Shown here one piece after another: positions 1 through 5,791 of a stretch of 5,791 nt of DNA. The stretch is from Clostridia bacterium (GTDB lineage Bacteria; Bacillota_A; Clostridia; Christensenellales; Aristaeellaceae). A program made the position numbers and the translations under genes. The first letter of the stretch is position 1; every line of letters begins with the position of its first letter. Location of the stretch: assembly GCA_900754775.1 (NCBI GenBank), contig CAAEDZ010000106.1:1-5791 (forward strand), written 5' to 3'. The notes beneath the pieces are model-generated. The model made no database searches. It was not told the DNA's origin and saw only the letters and a list, made by a program, of their open reading frames with translations.

Positions 1-964
1 CGGCGATGAGGTCCATGTTGATGTCCGCAAAGCCCACTTCGCGGGCGAGCTGGTAGGCCGCGATGGTCTCCCGCGCGGTGTGCGCGCGGCCGATGCGCCT
101 GAGCGTTTCGTCGTTGAACGTCTGCGGGTTGACGGAGATGCGCGTCGTGCCCGCATTCAAAAGCATTTCCAGCATGGCCCGGTCGATGGTGTCCGGCCGG
201 CCGGCCTCCACGGTCTGCTCCACCGCGCCGGGGAAGGCCTCGCGCGCGGCGAAGATCACTTCTTCCAAGGCCTCGCGGGGGATGGCGGTGGGCGTGCCGC
301 CGCCCACGTAGAGGGCGCGGGCGCGCAGCCCCTTTTCCGCCGTGATCCGCGCGCTCAAGGCGATCTCGCGCTTCAAAGCCTGCACATAGGGGGCCACCAG
401 ATGCCCGTCGCCGATCTCGCCCGAGGAAAAGGAGCAGTAGGCGCAGCGCGTCTTGCAGAAGGGGATGCCGATGTAAACGTCGAAGGCGCCCTCCGGCGGC
501 GTGCGCACGCCCTTCTGCATCCCGTGCATCTCGTCCAGCAGCCGGGCGCGGTCCTCGGTGACGTCGAACACGTCCACGAGCGCGCGCACCGGGTCGAGCC
601 CCTCCTCCAGGGCCTCATAGTAGAGCCGCGAGGGGCGGATGCCGGTCAAGGAACCCCACGGGGGGTGTACGCCGGTCCGCTTTTTGCAGTATTCGTACAG
701 CGCCAGCTTCACGGCGCGCTTGCGCAGCCGCTTCTGTTCCAGTTCGCCCGCGCCGTCTGCGCCCTGCAAATGGAACACGGACACCGGCCCGCCAGTGAAC
801 TGGTCGCACCAGCGCCCGTTCTGGCGGGAGACGGCGTGCTCGACGCGCAGATCGGCCTCGCCCTCCTCGTTGAAGAAGATCGGCGCGCCGCCGTAGAACA
901 GGCGCAATACGTCGGCCATGTCCTGCACAAAACCCGTCTCCGGGGTAAAAACGCGGATGGTCAT
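1..964 (-). CDS. hemZ: Radical SAM protein HemZ (coproporphyrinogen dehydrogenase-like), 5' part
   Basis: The frame opens with ATG at 964-962 and stays open for 321 codons to the left edge; the family is about 490-500 residues, so roughly the last third is missing. The HemZ-type N-terminal domain ends in PPWGSLTGIRPSRL (101-114), a strong HemZ mark. The radical SAM core begins with YIGIPFCKTRCAYCSF (164-179), whose cysteines 170, 174 and 177 form the CX3CX2C site for the 4Fe-4S cluster. YVGGGTPTA (219-227), VEAGRPDT (252-259), RISVNPQTF (275-283) and NMDLIA (316-321) follow in the order seen in HemN/HemW/HemZ proteins. It is usually annotated as oxygen-independent coproporphyrinogen III oxidase, but the real activity of HemZ is less certain than that of HemN. 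The start matches the family, whose N-terminus begins about 20 residues before the RLFY segment. It overlaps the hydrolase gene by 4 nt (ATGA) and has no good Shine-Dalgarno of its own, so translation probably depends on coupling. Confidence 0.94.
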   Translation of the reverse strand, partial: MTIRVFTPETGFVQDMADVLRLFYGGAPIFFNEEGEADLRVEHAVSRQNGRWCDQFTGGPVSVFHLQGADGAGELEQKRLRKRAVKLALYEYCKKRTGVHPPWGSLTGIRPSRLYYEALEEGLDPVRALVDVFDVTEDRARLLDEMHGMQKGVRTPPEGAFDVYIGIPFCKTRCAYCSFSSGEIGDGHLVAPYVQALKREIALSARITAEKGLRARALYVGGGTPTAIPREALEEVIFAAREAFPGAVEQTVEAGRPDTIDRAMLEMLLNAGTTRISVNPQTFNDETLRRIGRAHTARETIAAYQLAREVGFADINMDLIA

Positions 965-1575
965 AGCTGGTAGCGCGCCCTTTCCCGCGCGATGGTCGTC
1001 TCCTTGCCGTGGCCGGGCAAAACGCGCGTCTCCCCCGGCAGTTCAAACAGCTTGAGAAGCGATCGGCGCATGTCCGCGGCGCTGGAGCCGGGGAAGTCCA
1101 CGCGCCCGTAGCCGGCGCAAAAGAGCGTGTCGCCGCTGAAGAGAACGCCCTCATCCCTGGCGTAGAGACAGACGCCGCCCGGCGTGTGTCCCGGCGTGGA
1201 CAGCACCTCCAGCTTCACGCCGCACACCGTGAGTTCCTCCCCGTAGGCGATAGCCTTCAACCCCTGCGGCGCGGGCAGGCGCGACCATTCCGGCGCGTAG
1301 AGGTTGAGGCGCGCGTCGTTGAGGGCGGGCATGTCCTTCGCGCCCGCGTAGAGCTTCGCGCCCGTGTCAGCGATGAGACCGGGGGCGGCGAGCATGTGGT
1401 CATAGTGGGCGTGGGTGAGGCAGATGGCCTCGAGTTTGCGCCCCGAAAGCGCCCGCATGAGGGCGGCGTAGTCGTCGCCGGGGTCGATGAGGAACGCGCC
1501 CGCGCGCCCCTCGTTTTCCACGACATAGGCGTTTTCCTCCAGCGCGCCGCAGACGACGCATGCAATGCGCAACAT
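961..1575 (-). CDS. Metallo-beta-lactamase-fold hydrolase (glyoxalase II/YcbL-like)
   Basis: This is a soluble 204-residue hydrolase of the MBL superfamily, closest by motif to small glyoxalase II-like proteins (YcbL type) that hydrolyse thioesters such as S-lactoylglutathione; the true substrate here is unknown. The metal ligands are all visible: THAHYDH (54-60; H55, H57, D59, H60), H130 in STPGHTPGG, D149 in FSGDTLF, and H189 in LPGHGKETT. These would bind two metal ions, usually Zn. There is no signal peptide or membrane segment. It lacks the C-terminal substrate-binding domain of full-length glyoxalase II, which fits the short family. The start is ATG at 1575 with GGAAGGTG 7 nt upstream, inside the end of dtd. 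The stop TGA at 963-961 overlaps the hemZ start. Small MBL proteins are often found next to dtd and hemZ in Clostridia, but their role in that setting is not established, so I give no gene symbol. Confidence 0.93.
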   Translation of the reverse strand: MLRIACVVCGALEENAYVVENEGRAGAFLIDPGDDYAALMRALSGRKLEAICLTHAHYDHMLAAPGLIADTGAKLYAGAKDMPALNDARLNLYAPEWSRLPAPQGLKAIAYGEELTVCGVKLEVLSTPGHTPGGVCLYARDEGVLFSGDTLFCAGYGRVDFPGSSAADMRRSLLKLFELPGETRVLPGHGKETTIARERARYQL

Positions 1576-1576
1576 C

Positions 1577-2026
1577 TCAAAACACCTTCCGGCTGTCGAT
1601 GAGGATGGTCACCGGCCCGTCGTTGACGAGTTCCACGTCCATATGGGCGCGGAAGCGGCCCGTTTCCACATGCAGCCCCTTTTCTTCGAGCATGGCTTTC
1701 ATGGTTTCCAGCAGCGGCTCGGCTACCTCGGGCCGGGCGGCGGCGATGAAGCTGGGGCGGCGGCCGTGGCGCGCGTCGCCCAGCAGCGTGAACTGGGAGA
1801 CGAGCAAGATCTCGCCGCCCACGTCCAGCACGGAGCGGTTCATCTTGTCCTCATCGTCCACAAACACGCGCAATCCGGCCAGTTTGTCCGCGCACAGGCG
1901 CGCGTCGGCCTCGGTGTCGCCCACTTCGGCGCCGACCAGCACCATGAAGCCCCTGCCGATCTTTCCCGTAACTTCTCCATCCACGGTCACGCTGGCGCGC
2001 GTGACCCTCTGCACTACCATACGCAT
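1577..2026 (-). CDS. dtd: D-aminoacyl-tRNA deacylase (D-Tyr-tRNA deacylase)
   Basis: Dtd cleaves D-amino acids (and mischarged glycine on tRNA-Ala) from tRNA, a proofreading step in the cytoplasm; it works as a homodimer. The 149 residues are the usual family length. The N-terminus [18 protein letters not shown] is the standard start of the family, which favours ATG at 2026 over the second ATG at 2020. [21 protein letters not shown] (61-81) contains the SQFTL active-site motif (77-81), followed by GRRPSF (88-93). NDGPVT (135-140) carries the Gly-Pro pair (137-138) that gives the enzyme its chiral rejection of L-substrates. All key motifs are intact. The gene starts 4 nt after the relA stop and ends 1 nt before the next gene, so it is translated from the same message. 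Pairing of dtd with relA is common in Firmicutes. Confidence 0.97.
   Translation of the reverse strand: MRMVVQRVTRASVTVDGEVTGKIGRGFMVLVGAEVGDTEADARLCADKLAGLRVFVDDEDKMNRSVLDVGGEILLVSQFTLLGDARHGRRPSFIAAARPEVAEPLLETMKAMLEEKGLHVETGRFRAHMDVELVNDGPVTILIDSRKVF
1583..1590 (-). promoter_or_regulatory. Shine-Dalgarno site for the MBL-fold hydrolase gene
   Basis: GGAAGGTG lies 7 nt upstream of the ATG at 1575, within the last codons of dtd (lysine and valine codons before the final Phe). It supports that start; dtd ends with TGA at 1579-1577, one base before the ATG. Confidence 0.7.
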
Positions 2027-2030
2027 ATTC

Positions 2031-2037
2031 TCACCTC
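2031..2037 (-). promoter_or_regulatory. Shine-Dalgarno site for dtd
   Basis: GAGGTGA sits 4 nt upstream of the ATG at 2026 and includes the TGA stop of relA. Its spacing fits ATG 2026 (GAGGTG to ATG is 5 nt) and also allows the second ATG at 2020. Family alignment favours 2026. Confidence 0.7.
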
Positions 2038-4238
2038 GCCACCCGGAACACTTCGATGACGTCCGGGCGCTTTTGCAGATCGCGGAGCAGCTTGTCGAGC
2101 TGCTGCGTCGTTTTGATGACGATGGTCATGTTCATCGTACACAGGCCCTGCTTGTTTTTCACCGTGTGCGCGGTCACGGCGGTGACCGGCACGTTCTGGG
2201 AGGCGAACATCAGGCTGATCTCGGCAAAGAGACCGGCGTGGTCGTAGCAGAGCATCTGTATGTCGGCCTCGTAGCTGCCCGCGCCCGAGGACTCCCACTC
2301 CACCTCGATCATGCGCTCCGGCTCCACGCCCGCGTCCTTCAGATTCACGCAGTCGGCGCGGTGCACGCTCACGCCGCGGCCGCGGGTGATGTAGCCGACG
2401 ATCGCGTCGCCGGGCAGGGGGTTGCAGCAGCGGGCGAAGCGCACCAGCATGCCGCTCTCGCCCTTGACGATCACGCCGTTGGACGAGGAGGACGGGGCCG
2501 GCTTTTTCGCCTCCTCCGCCGGTTTTTCCGCGATGGGCAGAGGCGGGGCTTCGGCCTTGTTCTGCTTTTTGTATTCCTCAGTAAGGCGATTGAGCAGTTG
2601 CAGCGTGGAAAGGCCGCCAAAGCCGATGGTGGCGTAGAGGTCGTCCAGCGAGGAGAGCGAATAGCGCTTGAACACCGGCTCGAGGATGTCCGCCTTGGTC
2701 AGTTGCGCCATGGTATAGCCGGCCTTTTTCGCCTCGGCGGTGAGCATCTCCTTGCCCTTGACGACGTTTTCCTCGCGCTCCTCCTTTTTCAGCCAGGCGC
2801 GTATCTTGGCCTTGGCCTCGCTGGTCTTGACGATGTTGAGCCAGTCGCGCGAGGGGCCGTGGGAGGCCTGCGAGGTCATGACTTCCACGAAGTCGCCCGT
2901 TTCCAGAGAGCTGGACAGGGGCACGATGCGGCCGTTGACCTTGGCCCCGATGCAGCGGTTGCCCACGGCGGAGTGGATGCGGTAGGCGAAGTCCAGCGGC
3001 GTGGCCCCGCGCGGCAGGGAGACGACGTCGCCCTTGGGGGTGAAGACGAACACCTCGTCGGCAAAGAGGTCGAACTTCAAAAGCTCGCCAAAGTCCGAGG
3101 AATCGCGCGCCTCGCTCTGCCAGTCGAGGATGCGGCGCAGCCAGCTTAACTTCGTGTCCAGTTCGTCGATCTGCTTGCCCTCTTTGTACCGCCAGTGGGC
3201 GGCGATGCCGTATTCGGCGGTGCGGTGCATCTCAAAGGTGCGGATCTGCACCTCGAAGGGCCGGCCCTGATTGACCACCGTGGTGTGCAAAGACTGGTAC
3301 ATGTTGGCCTTGGGCACGGAGATGTAGTCCTTGAACCGCCCCGGCACCTGCGGCCAGAGCGTGTGTACCACGCCGAGGACGTAGTAACAGTCCTGCTGGG
3401 TGTTGACCAGCACGCGGATGGCGATCAAATCGTTGATCTGGTCGAAGGTCTTGTTCTGCGACTTCATCTTCTTATAAATGGAATAGAAGTGCTTCGGCCT
3501 TCCCTCGATCTCGGCCTTGATGCCGGTCTTGCGCAAACTGTCCTGCAACTGCCGCGTCACCGAGGCGATGAGCTTTTCCCGCTCCTCGCGCCGCATGCCC
3601 ACCTTGGCCACCAGGTCGTAGTAGCCGTCGGGGTCGATGTAGCGCAGGGCGAGGTCTTCCAGCTCCCACTTGATGGTGTACACGCCCAGCCGGTGGGCAA
3701 GCGGCGCGTAGATGTCCAGCGTCTCGCGGGCGATGGGCACCTGCCGCTCCGGCTTTTGATACTTGAGCGTGCGCATGTTGTGCAAACGGTCGGCCAGCTT
3801 GATCAGCACCACGCGGATGTCCTTGGCCATGGCCAGAAACATCTTGCGCAGGCTCTCGGCCTGCTGCTCCTCGCGGGAGGAGAAGTTGAGCTTGGAGAGC
3901 TTGGTCACGCCGTCCACCAGCAGTTCCACGTCCTGCCCGAACATCTCGCGGATGGTCTGGGTGGTTATGCACTCCACGTCCTCCACGCAGTCGTGCAGAA
4001 GCCCGGCGGCGATGGTGGTGGCGTCCAGCATAAGATCGGCAAGGATCACCGCCACCGCGCAGGGGTGGACAAAGTAGGGGTCGCCGCTCTTGCGCCGCTG
4101 TTCGCGGTGCGCCTGCTCGGAAAAGGCGTAGGCGCGGCGCACGAGGTCCATGTCGTCGTCGGGATGGTAGCGACGGATCTTCTCGATCAGCTCCTCTACC
4201 GAAATGTAGGGACAGTTGCCGACCTTTTCGTTGTTCAC
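2031..4238 (-). CDS. relA: Bifunctional (p)ppGpp synthetase/hydrolase (RelA/SpoT, Rel type)
   Basis: This enzyme makes (p)ppGpp from ATP and GDP/GTP on starved ribosomes and hydrolyses it, controlling the stringent response. The 735 residues match the long Rel family. The HD hydrolase domain is complete: H58, H82-D83, E86-D87 and D150 in [12 protein letters not shown]. The synthetase domain has [13 protein letters not shown] (246-258), D270, RFKD (301-304), YQSLHT (314-319) and E329 in EVQIRT. RFKD is the RXKD form of bifunctional enzymes rather than the EXDD of synthetase-only RelA. A TGS domain spans about 394-455 with H422. A helical region follows, then an Ala/Pro/Lys/Ser-rich linker (about 559-587), a Cys/His zinc-finger-like domain (C604, C605, H626, C630) and a C-terminal ACT domain (about 655-735). 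Both activities therefore look intact. The start is GTG at 4238, preceded 8 nt upstream by GGGAGGT; an in-frame TAA (the recJ stop) rules out a longer protein. It lies 6 nt after recJ and 4 nt before dtd. Confidence 0.97.
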   Translation of the reverse strand: MNNEKVGNCPYISVEELIEKIRRYHPDDDMDLVRRAYAFSEQAHREQRRKSGDPYFVHPCAVAVILADLMLDATTIAAGLLHDCVEDVECITTQTIREMFGQDVELLVDGVTKLSKLNFSSREEQQAESLRKMFLAMAKDIRVVLIKLADRLHNMRTLKYQKPERQVPIARETLDIYAPLAHRLGVYTIKWELEDLALRYIDPDGYYDLVAKVGMRREEREKLIASVTRQLQDSLRKTGIKAEIEGRPKHFYSIYKKMKSQNKTFDQINDLIAIRVLVNTQQDCYYVLGVVHTLWPQVPGRFKDYISVPKANMYQSLHTTVVNQGRPFEVQIRTFEMHRTAEYGIAAHWRYKEGKQIDELDTKLSWLRRILDWQSEARDSSDFGELLKFDLFADEVFVFTPKGDVVSLPRGATPLDFAYRIHSAVGNRCIGAKVNGRIVPLSSSLETGDFVEVMTSQASHGPSRDWLNIVKTSEAKAKIRAWLKKEEREENVVKGKEMLTAEAKKAGYTMAQLTKADILEPVFKRYSLSSLDDLYATIGFGGLSTLQLLNRLTEEYKKQNKAEAPPLPIAEKPAEEAKKPAPSSSSNGVIVKGESGMLVRFARCCNPLPGDAIVGYITRGRGVSVHRADCVNLKDAGVEPERMIEVEWESSGAGSYEADIQMLCYDHAGLFAEISLMFASQNVPVTAVTAHTVKNKQGLCTMNMTIVIKTTQQLDKLLRDLQKRPDVIEVFRVAR

Positions 4239-4244
4239 AGCCCC

Positions 4245-5791
4245 TTACCTCCCTTCCGCGCGCAGCCGCAGCAGCGTTTGTACCGCGGCGCTGTCCATCG
4301 GGTCGCGCTTTTCCATGGGCAAAAGGCGCGCCCCGCGTTCGTCGGCCTCGATCAGACGCATCTCGGAAAGCGCCCACAGCGCCGCGCCCACGCCCGCGCA
4401 GCTCAGGGCGCTCTCCGGGGCCAGCAGGCGGCACAGCTCCGCAAAGTCCCCGCAGAGCAGCGGGCGGCGCAAGACCCCGCGCAGCGCGCTGTACGTTCGC
4501 CGCAGGCCGTCCACGTCCGGCAGCTCCGCCGTCCACTCCGCCCGGGGCGCGCCCTCCACCATGCGCGCGTGGAACACGCGGCGGTAGTTGCGCGCCGGAG
4601 CGCCCGATGGCAACAGACACAGGGCGTTGAAGGCGCGCGGGTCTTTGGGCCACGCCCCGGCCGCGAAGTCAAAGCGCAGCGGCGGCTCCTGCGCGAGCAG
4701 ATTGAGCAGGAACAGCGCCTGCTCAACGCTCTCGGCCACCAGCAGCGTCCCCTGCGGCGAGGCGGCCAGCGCCGCGCGCACATCGGCGGCGGAGACGGCC
4801 TCCTTTCGAGGGTCTATCTCTCTATTATAGAGCATTTCTGTTAAGAAACGAAATAGCAGCGCCCCCATTTGTCCGCGCTGGGCCTCGATGCGCCCGCGCG
4901 CGTCCAGCGGCTCCATGGCCTTGAGCGTCAACTGCACGCTGGCGCGCCCCTGCCACACGTTTATCTCCGGGGAAAAGAGCAGGTCGCACTCGCCGCGCGC
5001 CTCACCCGCGCGCTCTCCGGCGGAAAACATCACACAGCGCAGCTTGCCGCCCGGATCGCGGGCGGTCAGGCTCAAATGCGCCCCCTCGCGGCCCATGCGC
5101 CGGGCGTCCTCCAGCGTGGCGCGGGCGCGCAGCACCGGCGCGGGGTTGCCCATGCCCGTGGGCTGCATGCGCTCCAGCGCCGCCACGGAAAAGGCGTCCA
5201 GATCGCCCAGCGCCACGTCCAGATCGTATTCAAGCGCCGGTATCCACGCTTCCGCCGGCACGTTGTTTTGAAGCCAATCGTCCAGCGCCGCCCGGAACGG
5301 TTCCAGCGCCTCCCTGGCAAGCGTCAGCCCCGCCGCCTGCTTGTGGCCGCCGTATTTCATCAAGTGTTCGCCCACCGCCGTCAGCGCCAAAAAGATGTCC
5401 ACGCCGGGGATGGAACGGCAGGAGCCCTTCAAAACGCCCTCTTCCTCGCTCAAGAGGATGACGGGATAGTGATACGCTTCCACCAGTCGCGAGGCCGCCA
5501 GCCCCAATACGCCGGTGTTCCAGCCCTCGCGCGCCAGCACGATGGCGCGGTGGGCGGGGAAGTCGAGATCCTCCAGCATCACCTCCGCCTCGGAGAGGAT
5601 GGCCAGTTCCACCTTGCGGCGCTCGCTGTTCTCGGCGTCCAGTTCCATGGCCAGCGTTTCGGCGCGCGCAGGGTCGGTGGTGATGAGCAGTTCCAGCCCC
5701 CGCCGGGCGCTGCCCAGCCGCCCGCCGGCGTTGAGGCGCGGCCCCAGCTGAAAGCCGAGATGCCCGGCGGTGAGCGTCTTTTCCTCCAGAC
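4245..5791 (-). CDS. recJ: Single-stranded-DNA-specific exonuclease RecJ, 3' part (start beyond window)
   Basis: RecJ degrades single-stranded DNA 5' to 3' in recombinational and mismatch repair in the cytoplasm. The reading frame is open from the right edge (first full codon 5789) to TAA at 4247-4245, giving 514 visible residues. Visible residues 15-25 hold the family signature QLGPRLNAGGR that ends the DHH core. The DHHA1 domain follows, with GWNTGVLGLAASRL (about 89-102), KGSCRS (121-126) and the GGH motif (147-149). An OB-fold-like part begins near MQPTGMGNPAP (about 208). The last 200 or so residues are a divergent C-terminal domain typical of long Firmicutes RecJ (PF10141-like, inferred), absent from the shorter E. 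coli protein. The N-terminal DHH motifs with the metal ligands lie outside the window, so catalytic integrity cannot be judged. The Met codon at 5648 is internal, not the start. E. coli RecJ has His where this protein has Asn in GWN; I regard that as lineage variation. The stop codon lies within the relA Shine-Dalgarno region. Confidence 0.95.
   Translation of the reverse strand, partial: LEEKTLTAGHLGFQLGPRLNAGGRLGSARRGLELLITTDPARAETLAMELDAENSERRKVELAILSEAEVMLEDLDFPAHRAIVLAREGWNTGVLGLAASRLVEAYHYPVILLSEEEGVLKGSCRSIPGVDIFLALTAVGEHLMKYGGHKQAAGLTLAREALEPFRAALDDWLQNNVPAEAWIPALEYDLDVALGDLDAFSVAALERMQPTGMGNPAPVLRARATLEDARRMGREGAHLSLTARDPGGKLRCVMFSAGERAGEARGECDLLFSPEINVWQGRASVQLTLKAMEPLDARGRIEAQRGQMGALLFRFLTEMLYNREIDPRKEAVSAADVRAALAASPQGTLLVAESVEQALFLLNLLAQEPPLRFDFAAGAWPKDPRAFNALCLLPSGAPARNYRRVFHARMVEGAPRAEWTAELPDVDGLRRTYSALRGVLRRPLLCGDFAELCRLLAPESALSCAGVGAALWALSEMRLIEADERGARLLPMEKRDPMDSAAVQTLLRLRAEGR
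4247..4253 (-). promoter_or_regulatory. Shine-Dalgarno site for relA, overlapping the recJ stop
   Basis: GGGAGGT lies 8 nt upstream of the GTG start of relA and is made from the last codons of recJ (GGG AGG) and the T of its TAA stop. It is the site that decides for GTG at 4238. Ribosomes ending recJ would stop on the relA initiation region, which predicts translational coupling. Confidence 0.8.
4815..4860 (-). promoter_or_regulatory. Possible weak intragenic promoter / AT-rich island in recJ
   Basis: This is the most AT-rich short stretch of an otherwise GC-rich window. On the minus strand it contains a perfect TATAAT (4829-4824). The box sits in a 13-nt inverted repeat, CTCTAT-T-ATAGAG (4820-4832). 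I find no good -35 hexamer at 16-18 nt upstream: TTCGTT at 17 nt is poor, and TTAACA is only 9 nt away. The stretch also codes for MLYNREIDPRKE of RecJ, near the start of its C-terminal domain. If active it would transcribe relA and the genes after it from about 580 nt upstream of the relA start. This is a candidate only. Confidence 0.25.

Noticed and set aside
190..210. Palindromic GGCCGGCCGG run that could be a structure or a protein-binding site.
   Set aside because: It is simply the codons for the conserved AGRPD motif of HemZ in a GC-rich genome.
80..973. A 297-codon open frame on the plus strand opposite the left end.
   Set aside because: The minus strand carries an uninterrupted hemZ frame with the radical SAM motif and HemZ signatures over the same bases, so the plus-strand frame is a shadow.
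615..1154. A 179-codon minus-strand frame spanning the hydrolase-hemZ junction.
   Set aside because: It is out of frame with both genes, is arginine- and alanine-rich, and has no motif; the hydrolase and hemZ frames explain the same sequence.
2440..2580. The Ala/Pro/Lys/Ser-rich segment of Rel (about residues 559-587) as a possible insertion or repeat.
   Set aside because: Firmicutes Rel proteins have a variable linker at this place between the helical and zinc-finger-like domains; there is no repeat unit and the frame and flanking domains are normal.
1560..3149. A 529-codon open frame on the plus strand, antisense to dtd and relA.
   Set aside because: Same explanation: third-position GC bias removes stop codons in the antisense frame. 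The protein looks like no known family and it covers two conserved genes.
3195..4844. A 549-codon open frame on the plus strand, antisense to relA and recJ.
   Set aside because: It is a shadow of the GC-rich codon use of the minus-strand genes. Its translation is rich in H, L, V, R, A and G repeats with no recognisable domain, and relA on the other strand has every family motif.

Overview
The window is a fragment of a high-GC bacterial chromosome. All of its coding sequence is on the minus strand, so it reads from right to left. The gene content and order (recJ, bifunctional rel, dtd, an MBL-fold hydrolase, hemZ) are those of a housekeeping cluster known from Firmicutes, especially Clostridia. 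HemZ is largely a Firmicutes family, and the long C-terminal extension on RecJ is also the Firmicutes form. I therefore infer a GC-rich member of Clostridia; I cannot place it to genus.

Layout in transcription order. The 3' 514 codons of recJ (5789-4245, start off the right edge) encode a single-strand DNA exonuclease. Next comes a complete relA/rel (4238-2031), a (p)ppGpp synthetase/hydrolase with all expected domains. It is followed by a complete dtd (2026-1577), D-aminoacyl-tRNA deacylase, and a complete metallo-beta-lactamase-fold hydrolase (1575-961). The first 321 codons of hemZ (964-2) encode a radical SAM protein that runs off the left edge.

The junctions are very tight: 6 nt, 4 nt, 1 nt and a 4-nt ATGA overlap. 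There is no intergenic space for a terminator or a conventional promoter, so the five genes are very probably one transcript with translational coupling. Shine-Dalgarno sites for relA, dtd and the hydrolase lie inside the ends of the preceding genes; hemZ lacks an obvious one. The genes share housekeeping and quality-control roles (DNA repair, stringent response, D-amino acid proofreading, small-molecule detoxification or thioester hydrolysis, heme-related radical chemistry) rather than a single pathway.

I see no RNA genes, mobile elements, CRISPR arrays, attachment sites or long repeats, and no gene-free stretch longer than a few bases. I found no convincing new biological system. The points worth a second look are modest: apt is missing between recJ and relA, recJ and relA are in the same frame separated by one stop codon, an AT-rich TATAAT-bearing island lies inside recJ, and HemZ has a cysteine pattern that differs from HemN.
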